DNA from: Oligoflexia bacterium
Lineage (GTDB): Bacteria; Bdellovibrionota; Bdellovibrionia; Bdellovibrionales; Bdellovibrionaceae
Length of the DNA: 64,000 bases
Assembly: GCA_016861345.1 (NCBI GenBank)
Contig: BOLD01000007.1
Span: 1 to 64,000 of the forward strand
Direction: 5' to 3'
Shown: positions 1-7,242 of the stretch, one piece after another
How positions within the stretch are numbered: position 1 is the first letter of the stretch
How the letters are laid out: each line of letters opens with the position of its first letter
Notes under the pieces: generated by a model
Database searches by the model: none
What the model was told of the DNA's origin: nothing
The model's input: only the letters and a program-made list of their open reading frames with translations
Position numbers and translations under genes: made by a program

Positions 1-405
1 GTGTCCACCAGAAGAAGATCCGTGTCCACCAGAAGAAGATCCGTGTCCACCGGATGATGAGCCGTTTCCACCAGAAGAGGATCCATTATTTCCCCCTGAT
101 GAAGACCCATGTCCACCGGATGATGAGCCGTTTCCACCAGAAGAGGATCCATTATTTCCCCCTGATGAAGACCCATGTCCACCGGATGATGAGCCGTTTC
201 CACCAGAAGAGGATCCATTATTTCCCCCTGATGATGATCCGTGCCCTCCAGACGAGGACCCATTATTCCCGGAACAGAGACTTGGATTATGGAGACAATT
301 AAAATTGTTTCCATTATTTGGTACCGCTTTAACTTGCGAGCTTAAAGCGGCAATGGCGATGGTCGCCACGATATATTGATACGTTCGAGTTCTATTGAGT
401 TGCAT
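1..405 (-). CDS. Gly/Ser-repeat secreted protein, 3' end beyond window
   Basis: This gene is absent from the ORF track because it runs off the left edge. The minus strand reads an N-terminal signal-like segment (VATIAIAALSSQVKA) and then a mature region of GSSSGGN/GSSSGGH units. At the DNA level there are three 66-bp repeats (43-108, 109-174, 175-240) and extra 21-bp units at 1-42, all multiples of three, so the frame is kept. The ATG at 405 is chosen over the one at 414 because AAAGGA lies about 8 nt upstream of it. A sigma-54-like promoter sits at 462-477. It is probably exported as a flexible, surface or extracellular low-complexity protein; I recognise no enzymatic domain. The plus-strand ORF over the same DNA is a shadow. 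Confidence 0.75.
   Translation of the reverse strand, partial: MQLNRTRTYQYIVATIAIAALSSQVKAVPNNGNNFNCLHNPSLCSGNNGSSSGGHGSSSGGNNGSSSGGNGSSSGGHGSSSGGNNGSSSGGNGSSSGGHGSSSGGNNGSSSGGNGSSSGGHGSSSGGHGSSSGGH
43..240. repeat. Three tandem 66-bp coding repeats
   Basis: Three nearly identical 66-bp units (two 21-bp and one 24-bp module each) are followed toward the left edge by two 21-bp units (1-21, 22-42). They encode Gly/Ser-rich heptad-like modules on the minus strand. Such tandem arrays usually vary in copy number, so assembly collapse is possible here. Confidence 0.9.
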
Positions 406-461
406 TTTTGTCATCCTTTGTTTGGTTAAAGTGTCAAAAATATTTCGAAACCGCATCCCAG

Positions 462-477
462 AGCAGCATTTGTGCCA
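462..477 (-). promoter_or_regulatory. Sigma-54-type -24/-12 promoter for the Gly/Ser-repeat gene
   Basis: On the minus strand the sequence reads TGGCACAAATGCTGCT. It has the full TGGCAC -24 element, GG-N10-GC spacing and a TGCT -12 core. The predicted transcription start is near 451, about 45 nt before the ATG at 405. No transcript data were available. Confidence 0.6.
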
Positions 478-581
478 TTTAAAACAAGTCCCAAATTCAA
501 TAGAATTGGCTTTCGCTGTGCCTTGGCGATTATTTGGGACAGTCTGTAATTGTGCAGTGACAACTTGTCGAAATTTCGCTT

Positions 582-597
582 TGGATTCTCTTTTGCA
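582..597 (+). promoter_or_regulatory. Sigma-54-type promoter for the phosphoribosyltransferase-like gene
   Basis: TGGATTCTCTTTTGCA has exact GG-N10-GC spacing and a TTGCA -12 element. The predicted start near 608 lies inside the long track ORF. The real translation start must therefore be downstream, which agrees with GTG starts at 632 or 641. Confidence 0.55.
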
Positions 598-631
598 CCG
601 ATATCATGCTGTTAAGGTCGGGGGGGGGCAA

Positions 632-1108
632 GTGAGATTGGTGAAAAGCCATGTTATCTCCGGAAAGTTATTCGCGGAAGAAATAGATAAAATGAGGTGG
701 AGAAGTCCACTTTTGATGGCTATGTCAAGAGATTGCTTACCTATTGTTTGGCAAATGTCAAAAGAGCTGAAAATTCCATGGAATGTTTTGGTAGATCGCA
801 ATGTGCTTGTTACCCCACGTGTTGGATCAACAAGCCAACCTGTATGTGTACGTGACCGTACGGTCATTTTAGTCAGTGATGGATTGCCGACACATATGTC
901 CATCCAATCGGCGATCAAAATGTTAAAAAGAAAAGGGGTATATGAAGTCGTTGTTGCAGTCCCCGAAGCTCCTCAATTTGATCATAGTCGGGAGCAATCA
1001 CTGTCCGAAAGGGTGATCGTATTTCAAAATCCTGAGCCATTTTATTCAGAGGAAAAATCTTATGACGTCAGTGTTCCAATGCCGCTTTATCCCGATTTGC
1101 CCGATTAA
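632..1108 (+). CDS. Degenerate phosphoribosyltransferase-family protein
   Basis: The C-terminal half (RTVILVSDGL...SAIKMLKRKGVYEVVVAVPEAP) matches the core of the COG1926-type predicted phosphoribosyltransferases often found in stress and anoxia gene clusters. The usual PRPP loop DDG-xATGxT is replaced by SDGLPTHMS, the PRGG-type N-terminal motif is SRDC, and the middle of the family is shortened, so catalysis is doubtful. The track start at 395 overlaps the divergent gene and lies upstream of the promoter at 582-597. A GTG at 632 (or 641) after a run of nine G residues is more likely, giving about 158 aa. A length error in the G run is possible but would not explain the motif loss. Confidence 0.55.
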   Translation: MRLVKSHVISGKLFAEEIDKMRWRSPLLMAMSRDCLPIVWQMSKELKIPWNVLVDRNVLVTPRVGSTSQPVCVRDRTVILVSDGLPTHMSIQSAIKMLKRKGVYEVVVAVPEAPQFDHSREQSLSERVIVFQNPEPFYSEEKSYDVSVPMPLYPDLPD

Positions 1109-1114
1109 CGTTAT

Positions 1115-1546
1115 TTAGTAGGGTATCGGGCGTGCTTCTTTTGCGGGGCGCTTCTGGTTTTCCTCGTAGTCCATTTGACAGTCGATGCAAAAGCGAGATT
1201 CTGGAGCAATTAAGAGCCGCTTGATTGGAATCGGCTTGTGACAGCCCTCGCATTCAGCAAATGTCCCATTATCGAGCCTTTCCAAAGAGGTTTCAATTTC
1301 CTGCAGGCTTCTGATATTTTTTTCTGATAGCAGTTCAAGGGTTTCAATGGTCTGTGTATTGGTCGCAAGATCCCCAGAGTGTCGGCGCAGTCGAGAGATT
1401 TCTCCAGTGACGTCGGTGGATAGGTCTTTAAACGCCTGGGTCAATAATTTCTCTTCTGAATCCAAGACAAGCTTCTTTCGCTCTTCAAGCAAACCCCGCC
1501 ATTGGATAACTTCATTTTCTGTAAAACGATTATTTTCCTTTTTCAC
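1115..1546 (-). CDS. DksA/TraR-family zinc-finger protein
   Basis: A helical N-terminal half with a long predicted coiled coil is followed by a four-cysteine zinc finger (CEGC, 17 residues, CIDC), the arrangement of DksA/TraR regulators. These bind the RNA polymerase secondary channel and modulate stringent-response promoters. The protein is about 143 aa. I place the start at GTG 1546 because GAGGAG lies 7 nt upstream; the ATG at 1561 lies before that Shine-Dalgarno sequence. It is the last gene of the minus-strand stress block, 86 nt after the Hsp20 gene, and its end faces the phosphoribosyltransferase-like gene with only a few bases between. The DksA acidic tip motif is not obvious, so a paralogue rather than the housekeeping DksA is likely. 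Confidence 0.75.
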   Translation of the reverse strand: MKKENNRFTENEVIQWRGLLEERKKLVLDSEEKLLTQAFKDLSTDVTGEISRLRRHSGDLATNTQTIETLELLSEKNIRSLQEIETSLERLDNGTFAECEGCHKPIPIKRLLIAPESRFCIDCQMDYEENQKRPAKEARPIPY

Positions 1547-1632
1547 GAGATGACTCCTCATTTAAAAACTCAAGAAGAACAAGCAGTTTTCTCATTCGCA
1601 GAACTCCCAAGTCAAAAGTGGGGATTCGTTCA

Positions 1633-2040
1633 TTAATGAACTTTGATTTCTTTAACCTTTGTTGTTCCAAATTTTGGAATTTGTATAGTCAATACACCGT
1701 CTTCGTAGTGAGCGTCAGCTTTTGATTCATCTACGGCAGATGGCAGCGAGAATGAACGATAGAAAGAACCATAGCAGGATTCACTGATGTGTTGTTTGTC
1801 TTGAGAAGGGACTTTTAATTCCTTTCGCTCGCCTGATACGGATAGTCGATTTCCCTCTATTTCAATTTTGAGATCATCTTTACTAACGCCTGGTATGTCA
1901 AAGTAAGCGACAAACTCTCGGTCACTCTCTGTTAATGTGCAGACAGGAGTAAAGTCAGCAGTTCCATATTTTGCTGTCCAGTCAGAAGCTTCGAACCAAT
2001 CATTGATATCTGACTCCATTCTTGCAAGTGTATTTCTCAT
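1633..2040 (-). CDS. Small heat-shock protein, Hsp20 family
   Basis: This 135-aa protein has an alpha-crystallin domain spanning roughly residues 35-135. It includes the FDIPGVSKDDLKIEIEGNRLSVSGER strand pattern and an A-x-x-x-x-G-V-L signature (HYEDGVLTI). Members are ATP-independent holdases that bind unfolding proteins in the cytoplasm. It begins with AAGGAGA about 6 nt before the ATG and lies 30 nt downstream of the host-attachment-family gene, consistent with cotranscription. A second, membrane-anchored Hsp20 is encoded at 47338-47880. Confidence 0.9.
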   Translation of the reverse strand: MRNTLARMESDINDWFEASDWTAKYGTADFTPVCTLTESDREFVAYFDIPGVSKDDLKIEIEGNRLSVSGERKELKVPSQDKQHISESCYGSFYRSFSLPSAVDESKADAHYEDGVLTIQIPKFGTTKVKEIKVH

Positions 2041-2070
2041 AAAAATCTCCTTTAAATAATAAAATAATAA

Positions 2071-2571
2071 TCAAGATCTTGCGCCAGTATTGCGTGCAAG
2101 AGGTGAGCCATTGAGGGGAATTCGTTTAGGATAAATGAGAGCAGGCTCTAAATTTAATATTTTAGGCCATTTACTTTTTGGCACCTTCTCCAAGTCCTTT
2201 GTTGTCCACTCTATTCTTTCGGAGATACGAATGTTGTCAAATTGGGCTTTTATTTTTCCGAGCATTTTTGCTTCGGCAACGATATTGAGTGTAAGACTTT
2301 TTCGTTTTACGAGTTCACCCTTAAAGAATTTTGAAAGAGCCCTGGCAAATTGGTCTGCGGCATCTTCGTGTGGATCTTTCTCTCTTGTGAGCAGATGAGG
2401 GGCGGAACCCTTCAGTTTCGCCCGGCTTTGACCTGCTTTATCATATTGCATGAGCCTGTTTCTCATTCTGCCTAACGGGTTTGATATGTGGTGGATCAGC
2501 TTGATAGTATGATCTGCTGTAAAGTCGTAAACGTCTGCCCCTGAACGGTTGGCGATAACAATCCATTTCAT
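2071..2571 (-). CDS. Host-attachment (baeRF-like) family protein
   Basis: This 166-aa protein begins WIVIANRSGADVYDF, the usual opening of the family described as required for attachment to host cells (PF10116). That family is related to archaeo-eukaryotic release-factor folds. The conserved middle (PHEDAADQFARALSKFF) and the closing helix pattern (TKDLEKVPKSKWPKIL) fit as well. The molecular function is not settled; the name comes from an Agrobacterium attachment phenotype, and a ribosome-linked role is equally plausible. GGAGG precedes the ATG. The gene is 15 nt after the hibernation-factor gene, which places it in the stress operon. Confidence 0.75.
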   Translation of the reverse strand: MKWIVIANRSGADVYDFTADHTIKLIHHISNPLGRMRNRLMQYDKAGQSRAKLKGSAPHLLTREKDPHEDAADQFARALSKFFKGELVKRKSLTLNIVAEAKMLGKIKAQFDNIRISERIEWTTKDLEKVPKSKWPKILNLEPALIYPKRIPLNGSPLARNTGARS

Positions 2572-2586
2572 GTGACCTCCAGTGAA

Positions 2587-2958
2587 TTATATGCTCGGTT
2601 GATGGAGCCTGATATACTGTCTCACTCTGTTTCGTCGCATTCTGATTTTTTCCTTTAACACTCGCTCTGCTGAATCAAAGGCATTTCGGATGGCAACATA
2701 AATATCTTTTTGGGCTTCATCCTTCTCGGGATTTCGGCTAATCACAATTTCGTTTCGTGGCAGATAAATATGAACATTGACATGATAATAGCGATCCGCA
2801 TGGTGATGTCGATGAGGACAAGAGATGGTGACTTCACATTTAATAATGTGATCATTGTAATGGGTTAGTTTCTCAATTCGCTCTTGAACCGCAAGCCAAA
2901 TTGCATCTGACTCGGGAAAATCAATAAAAGTAATTTGAAAGGGAATTTCATTGGGCAT
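2587..2958 (-). CDS. hpf: Ribosome hibernation promoting factor (S30AE family)
   Basis: The 123-aa product starts MPNEIPFQITFIDFPESD and has the beta-alpha-beta-beta-beta-alpha layout and basic C-terminal helix (VLKEKIRMRRNRVRQYIR) of short HPF/RaiA proteins. These bind the 30S decoding region and inactivate or dimerise ribosomes in starvation. The track start at 3087 is too long. The ATG at 2958 has GGAGG about 8 nt upstream and overlaps the end of the stress-protein gene by 11 nt, suggesting translational coupling. The gene symbol is by family resemblance; a second S30AE-like gene lies at 46843. Confidence 0.8.
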   Translation of the reverse strand: MPNEIPFQITFIDFPESDAIWLAVQERIEKLTHYNDHIIKCEVTISCPHRHHHADRYYHVNVHIYLPRNEIVISRNPEKDEAQKDIYVAIRNAFDSAERVLKEKIRMRRNRVRQYIRLHQPSI

Positions 2959-3919
2959 AGTTGAATCCCTCCTTTCCTTTTGTTTGTGAAACTTGAAAAG
3001 AGGGTTGCTTAACGCCAGCTCGTTTTTTGGGTCTGTAGTAGACAAGAACAGGGCATTTTGCCTGAAGAAGGACATCGCGAGCAACACTGCCTAGTAGAGC
3101 TTGGGCCAAGGGACCACTTGTGCTGGACATAGCGATCAGTCCAACATGGTTCTTTTTAGCAATATCTAATATAGAAGAACTTAAATTCCTCTTTTGAGGT
3201 TTAATCACAGAGGAACATTTTACGTTTTGATCTTCTAAATGATGAATCCATTCCTTTGCCTTTTTCTGCCTTGTTTTCTCTACGGATTGCGATGCAATTG
3301 TAAATGATCTACTGGCATTGCTCCATGAATATTGAACATCGGGTGGGTAGATATTCTGCCTTTCGACAAGATTATAAAGAATGACATGGGCATCAAATTT
3401 TCGAAGTATTGGTTCAAGATGAAGTAAGGCCCTTTTTGAATCCTGTTGAAAATCGGTTGGAAATAGGACTGAAGACAATTTAAGGGAGGGGCGTGTGTGA
3501 GTGTTCATAATCAGAATGGGTACACGAGATGTTGTAATTAAACTTTCAGCAAAGCCGCCCATTTGAAAGGGAATCCAGCTCTTTTTAGCGTGTGTGTTGA
3601 CGAAGATGAACTGGGCCTTCTCACGTTCAGCATACCTGGCTAAGGCCGAGGCCATTGCTCGAGCAGAGGATAGCTTTTCAATAATAAGATGGGTCGGAAG
3701 AAGTTGTCTGACTTGTAATTTATTCAAGTAAAGAGAGACTTTCTCCATCGGAAATGAAGGAGAGTCAGTTACCGTGACAGGTTGAATATCGCAATTCAGC
3801 TTATGTGCCCAGAGCTTCATTTCAGCGACAAGGTTTTTTGCTAATTGAGGGTCCTGGTTGGGATCAAGAGCCCAAATGATCTTATCTCTCCCATGAGAAT
3901 GAATATGTTTCTTAGTCAT
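2948..3919 (-). CDS. Tandem-domain universal stress protein
   Basis: This 323-aa protein has two UspA-type modules. The second (about residues 155-310) keeps a nucleotide-binding-like tail, GLIAMSSTSGPLAQALLGSVARDVL followed by CPVLVYY, matching the G-2x-G-9x-G(S/T) pattern. The first module is more divergent. Universal stress proteins bind ATP or sense energy state and are induced by stress and growth arrest. It is the first gene of the operon continuing into hpf, the host-attachment-family gene, Hsp20 and DksA/TraR. AAGGA lies about 8 nt before the ATG and a sigma-54-type promoter lies about 40 nt upstream. Confidence 0.85.
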   Translation of the reverse strand: MTKKHIHSHGRDKIIWALDPNQDPQLAKNLVAEMKLWAHKLNCDIQPVTVTDSPSFPMEKVSLYLNKLQVRQLLPTHLIIEKLSSARAMASALARYAEREKAQFIFVNTHAKKSWIPFQMGGFAESLITTSRVPILIMNTHTRPSLKLSSVLFPTDFQQDSKRALLHLEPILRKFDAHVILYNLVERQNIYPPDVQYSWSNASRSFTIASQSVEKTRQKKAKEWIHHLEDQNVKCSSVIKPQKRNLSSSILDIAKKNHVGLIAMSSTSGPLAQALLGSVARDVLLQAKCPVLVYYRPKKRAGVKQPSFQVSQTKGKEGFNYAQ

Positions 3920-3958
3920 TGAGGATATCCTTTCATCTCTGAATGAATAAGCCTGATC

Positions 3959-3974
3959 TGCAATGTCGATACCG
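3959..3974 (-). promoter_or_regulatory. Sigma-54-type promoter for the stress operon
   Basis: The minus strand reads CGGTATCGACATTGCA, with GG-N10-GC spacing and a perfect TTGCA -12 element; the -24 element matches at GG and A. The predicted start near 3948 lies 29 nt before the ATG at 3919. It closely resembles the element at 17902-17917 (TGGTATTGACATTGCT). Confidence 0.45.
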
Positions 3975-4076
3975 ATCGATCTTAATTAGAAGTTAACAGA
4001 AGTTTGTCGCTCAAATAGAAATCAGAAGGTTGCTGAGTTGAATGTTAAGAATTGTTAACTTAATGAAAAATTGAGG

Positions 4077-4170
4077 TGTGACAATTCAGACATCGTCATG
4101 GTCATGTTGTCACAGAGGTGAAATATTCATGACAGTCATTGTTGTGATTCATGAATTAAAAGTTGACTGT
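4077..4170. promoter_or_regulatory. Operator-like region with nested inverted repeats
   Basis: The 369-nt divergent intergenic region holds TGTGACA (4077-4083) paired with TGTCACA (4108-4114). It also holds ATTCATGA (4125-4132) paired with TCATGAAT (4149-4156), and CAGTCA next to it paired with TGACTG at 4164. These look like binding sites for a dimeric regulator, possibly upstream activator sites for the adjacent genes. The factor is unknown. Confidence 0.4.
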
Positions 4171-4206
4171 GATGGGTGTAATTTGTGTAATGCGCCCACT
4201 TTATAG
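4129..4206 (+). CDS. Possible 25-aa Cys-cluster leader peptide
   Basis: A short ORF reads MTVIVVIHELKVD and then CDGCNLCNAPTL, a C-x2-C-x2-C cluster. AGAGGTG lies about 10 nt upstream of its ATG. It sits about 80 nt before the NtrC-type activator. It could be a metal- or redox-sensing leader peptide, a ferredoxin remnant, or chance. It also overlaps the inverted repeats described above, so its coding status is uncertain. Confidence 0.2.
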   Translation: MTVIVVIHELKVDCDGCNLCNAPTL

Positions 4207-4288
4207 AAATTGATGAGCAAAAGTCCTGTACGACATCTTGTGATCAGCTAGCCGTGTTTTTGTGTGACTAATTTTGAAGGGGGTTCAA

Positions 4289-5712
4289 ATGAGTCAGCAT
4301 GTGGTCGTTGTTGATGATGAAGCAGATGTTCGTGAGGTTATCGCAGAATTGCTCACGCGAGAGGGCTTTGAAGTGACCCAGTTTTCATCAGCAGCGGAAG
4401 CATTGCAAAGTTTTAAAGTCAGTCAACCACAGGTTCTGATCACAGATTATCAGATGGAGACCATTGATGGACTTGCCTTTTTGAGGAAGGTTCAAACTGA
4501 TTATCCAGATATTGTTACAATAATGATGACTGCCTTTGGATCTATCGAAACAGCAATTGAGGCCATGAAGAATGGGGCCTATCACTATATTTGCAAGCCT
4601 TTTAAAAGCGATGAACTTATCCTTTTAACAAAGCGAGCCTTTGAAAAGGCAAATCTCAAACAAGAAAATCAAGACCTGAAGATGCAATTGAATCGAAACT
4701 ATAGTCTTGATGCCATCATTGGTAAAAGCCAGGCCATGGCTGCAGTTTTTGATCTGATTCGACATGTTTCCAGTACAACCGCAAATGTTCTTATTACAGG
4801 GGAAAGCGGTTCAGGTAAGGAGCTTGTCGCGCGAGCTCTTCATTATTCAGGTTCAAGAAAAAATAAGCCATTTGTTCCCATTAACTGCACGGCGATACCT
4901 GAACAGCTTTTGGAAAGTGAACTTTTTGGTCATGTTAAAGGTGCCTTTACTGGAGCAGTCAGTAATAAGAAAGGTCTTTTTGAAGAAGCTCAGGGTGGAA
5001 CTTTATTTCTTGATGAAATTGGTGATTTAAGTTTGACCCTTCAGGCCAAGTTACTCCGCGTTCTACAAGATAAGCAGATTCGTGCTGTTGGTGACAGCAA
5101 GCTTAAAAACGTGGATGTGCGAATCGTGGCAGCAACGCATCGGGATCTTAAAATTCTTTCTAATCTCGGAAAGTTTCGTGAAGATCTTTTTTATCGACTA
5201 AATGTAATTCCCATTCGTGTTCCAGCTCTGAGGGAGCGAATAGAGGATATCCCATTGTTAGTGGAAAGTTTTATTGCAAAATTTGCGGCTCGAAACGGAA
5301 CATCGATTAAGCGGGTTTCTCCAGAAGCGATGGCAGTCTTAATGGCTCACCCCTGGCCAGGTAATGTTCGCGAGCTTGAGAATGTGATTGAACGGGCTAT
5401 GGTGCTGAGTCGTGGAGAAGTTATAGAAAAAGAAATGGTCTTAGACAGCGCCTTGACCGAGGCCAAGTCAAGTGTTGAACAGATTCACAGCGATCGTCCG
5501 ACCTTAGAGCAGTTAAATGAGCGTTATATTCGTATCGTCTTAAATGAGGTCAATAATGAAAAAGATAAGGCTGCGAAAATTCTAGGTATCAGTCGACGCA
5601 CGTTGTATCGAAAAGAAAGAGCCTCTATGGGATGGTGGCCCAAGATCAACTTGAGTTACCGCTTGAGCACGGGGAATCAGATTTGGAGCGTGATAATGAG
5701 TTGGTCAACTAA
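4289..5712 (+). CDS. NtrC-type sigma-54 response regulator, frameshifted near its 3' end
   Basis: The protein has a receiver (DDE near the start, phospho-acceptor in LITDYQME, K in CKPF) and an AAA+ domain (GESGSGKE Walker A, GAFTGA loop, LFLDEIGD). A Fis-type helix-turn-helix follows (KAAKILGISRRTLYRKER). The ORF track joins it to a downstream gene as a 664-aa fusion, but after KER (about 5620) the +1 frame continues LYGMVAQDQLELPLEHGESD and stops at 5710-5712. That is a normal tail for this family; the paralogue at the right edge ends KEREYGLIDPSL. One base is therefore missing near 5621, by mutation or sequencing error. The ATG at 4289 has AAGGGGG 6 nt upstream and replaces the TTG at 4274. 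Confidence 0.8.
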
Positions 5713-6268
5713 GGAATTACCAGAAGGACTGCTATCGCCCTTCATTCAGATTTTAGATGAAAATCTGATGATGGTTGTCGTTAACCAGAGCGGTGTTATT
5801 CAGTACGCATCGGATCGATACTGTCATTACTTTCATAAAAATCAAGATCAATTAAAGGGGCAAATTCACCAGGATTTTGATAAAGTGAAGTCCGTAGAAA
5901 TTATCGATGATAGCACAAAACAGGCAGTGAGCGCTGCTGGCGAGACATTAAGGTTATCATGCACTTGGTTTTCCTTTCAGGACCAATTGACACAGGAACA
6001 GCATTATTTGTTTATGTACAGTGATGTTACTGAAAAAGAGCAATTGAAAGAACAACTTCAGGCCAACATCCAGAGGTATTCAAAGAATGTTCATAAGCTT
6101 GGAAATTTACTGGCTGTCGCTCGTTGTCGCGCAGAGATACTTGATAAAAGGGTTAGTGATAATGAAAAGCTGCAAAAAGACACTTTGGCTGTGTTAACTC
6201 AAATTGACAAAATCACTCAACAACTTCATTCGGAGGCAGGGAGCCTTCGGGGGAATGCACGGGCATAG
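5696..6268 (+). CDS. PAS-DHp protein without kinase domain
   Basis: This 190-aa protein starts at ATG 5696 with GGAG 7 nt upstream and overlaps the proposed true end of the activator gene by 17 nt. Residues of about 15-115 form a PAS-like domain (ILDENLMMVVVNQSGVIQYASDRY, ending LFMYSDVTEKEQL). The C-terminal helices contain an H-box-like motif, NVHKLGNLLAVARCRAEIL, as in histidine-kinase dimerisation domains. No ATPase domain follows; the Hpt gene lies antisense there. The usual acidic residue after the histidine is lysine. It may be a sensor or phosphotransfer scaffold acting with the neighbouring Hpt and receivers, but this is inference. Confidence 0.6.
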   Translation: MSWSTKELPEGLLSPFIQILDENLMMVVVNQSGVIQYASDRYCHYFHKNQDQLKGQIHQDFDKVKSVEIIDDSTKQAVSAAGETLRLSCTWFSFQDQLTQEQHYLFMYSDVTEKEQLKEQLQANIQRYSKNVHKLGNLLAVARCRAEILDKRVSDNEKLQKDTLAVLTQIDKITQQLHSEAGSLRGNARA

Positions 6269-6533
6269 AGTAATGTTCTGTGAGATAACTTCGGTATTCC
6301 TCAATGAGATTTTCTAAAGAGCGGTGATCTGCCTTGTTCGCGGCGGCCTCTAAATTTGTTGCAATCTGAACTAATTTCGTGAATCCAAAAGCACCCGAAA
6401 TCCCTCTTAAATTATGTCCCAGTTTCTTTATTGCAGTATAATCGCCTTGAATCATATACAGCTCGAGGTTCTCCATGTCCTTCCATCTCGATTCAATAAA
6501 CGAGGGCAATAGCGGAAGAAGTTCTTGCTCCAT
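6213..6533 (-). CDS. Histidine phosphotransfer (Hpt) protein
   Basis: This 106-aa four-helix-bundle protein has the Hpt signature KKLGHNLRGISGAFGF, in which the histidine is the expected phospho-acceptor. Such proteins shuttle phosphoryl groups between receiver domains. It has a good ribosome-binding site (AGGAGGT before the ATG) and follows the membrane-anchored receiver gene by 23 nt. Its 3' end overlaps the PAS-DHp gene by 56 nt in convergent orientation. Its position between a kinase-less DHp protein and two receivers argues for a local phosphorelay. Confidence 0.85.
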   Translation of the reverse strand: MEQELLPLLPSFIESRWKDMENLELYMIQGDYTAIKKLGHNLRGISGAFGFTKLVQIATNLEAAANKADHRSLENLIEEYRSYLTEHYSMPVHSPEGSLPPNEVVE

Positions 6534-6556
6534 ACTCGACCTCCTTTATTTCATGT

Positions 6557-7171
6557 TCAGATCAGAGCGGGCTCAGGTCTGAATTTACGACCTTGCTCAA
6601 GTTCTGCATAAATCCGGGCAAGTTCCTTTCTAAGTCTTGATGGAGGAGATCCTTTACTCATCACGCCAAGGAACTGAAAATGCTTCAGTCTTGGTAGACT
6701 CCAGCGAACCTGGTCGTAACTAGAATACCCAATGACGGGGATCTTCTTTTCAACATCATAATCCTTAAGTCTTTGATCCGCGTTTATAAGCGAAAGAGGT
6801 CCATTTAATCCTGGCATATCATAATCAAGGATCATAAAATCATAGGCCTCCTCTTTAATGGCCTGAGAAACCTGGGTTCCAGAATTCAGCACTTTGAAAT
6901 CGATATTATTTTCTTTCAGAATTTGCTCGAGAATGAGTAGTGACGAAGGGTCATCATCAACCAAGAGAGCATGGACTGTTCGCTGCCTTTGGGTTAAACC
7001 GGTGATTTTCGAGAATCCGTAAGCCAAGAGCTCCAATATATAAAACAGAGCTCCGAAGACGATAGTGACGGGGGTAAGAACGATAAGAACCCAGGGTACT
7101 CCAATGACAAGAACCAATAAGAGCGTCGCAATTAACCCCAAAACATATCCACCGCTCACAACTTTTCCCAT
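6557..7171 (-). CDS. Membrane-anchored response-regulator receiver
   Basis: This 204-aa protein has one long or two short hydrophobic segments in residues 8-50 (VLGLIATLLLVLVIGVPWVL and following). They are followed by a receiver domain with LLVDDDPSS, phospho-acceptor FMILDYDMPG and the conserved lysine in VMSKGS. No output domain follows. A receiver tethered to the membrane is uncommon; a docking, phosphate-sink or localisation role is possible. GGAGGTGGG precedes the ATG. It lies between the free receiver and the Hpt gene, in the same operon. Confidence 0.8.
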   Translation of the reverse strand: MGKVVSGGYVLGLIATLLLVLVIGVPWVLIVLTPVTIVFGALFYILELLAYGFSKITGLTQRQRTVHALLVDDDPSSLLILEQILKENNIDFKVLNSGTQVSQAIKEEAYDFMILDYDMPGLNGPLSLINADQRLKDYDVEKKIPVIGYSSYDQVRWSLPRLKHFQFLGVMSKGSPPSRLRKELARIYAELEQGRKFRPEPALI

Positions 7172-7242
7172 ATCCCACCTCCACAGGGTGGATATTCAAT
7201 AGTTGGACCAACAAACGATGGGTTTTATTGTGGTTGTAAGAT

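Noticed and set aside
1-240. CRISPR-like appearance of the short repeats
   Set aside because: The units are contiguous tandem coding repeats in multiples of three with no unique spacers.
54-302. Plus-strand 82-aa ORF with MMSRFHQKRIH repeats
   Set aside because: It is antisense to the Gly/Ser-repeat gene, which has a signal peptide, ribosome-binding site and promoter on the minus strand.
395-631. N-terminal extension of the 237-aa phosphoribosyltransferase-like ORF
   Set aside because: It overlaps the divergent gene's start and lies upstream of the predicted promoter at 582-597; its sequence does not resemble the family.
4274-6268. A genuine fusion of an NtrC activator with a PAS sensor
   Set aside because: The activator's normal tail and stop occur in the +1 frame, and the PAS gene has its own start and ribosome-binding site.
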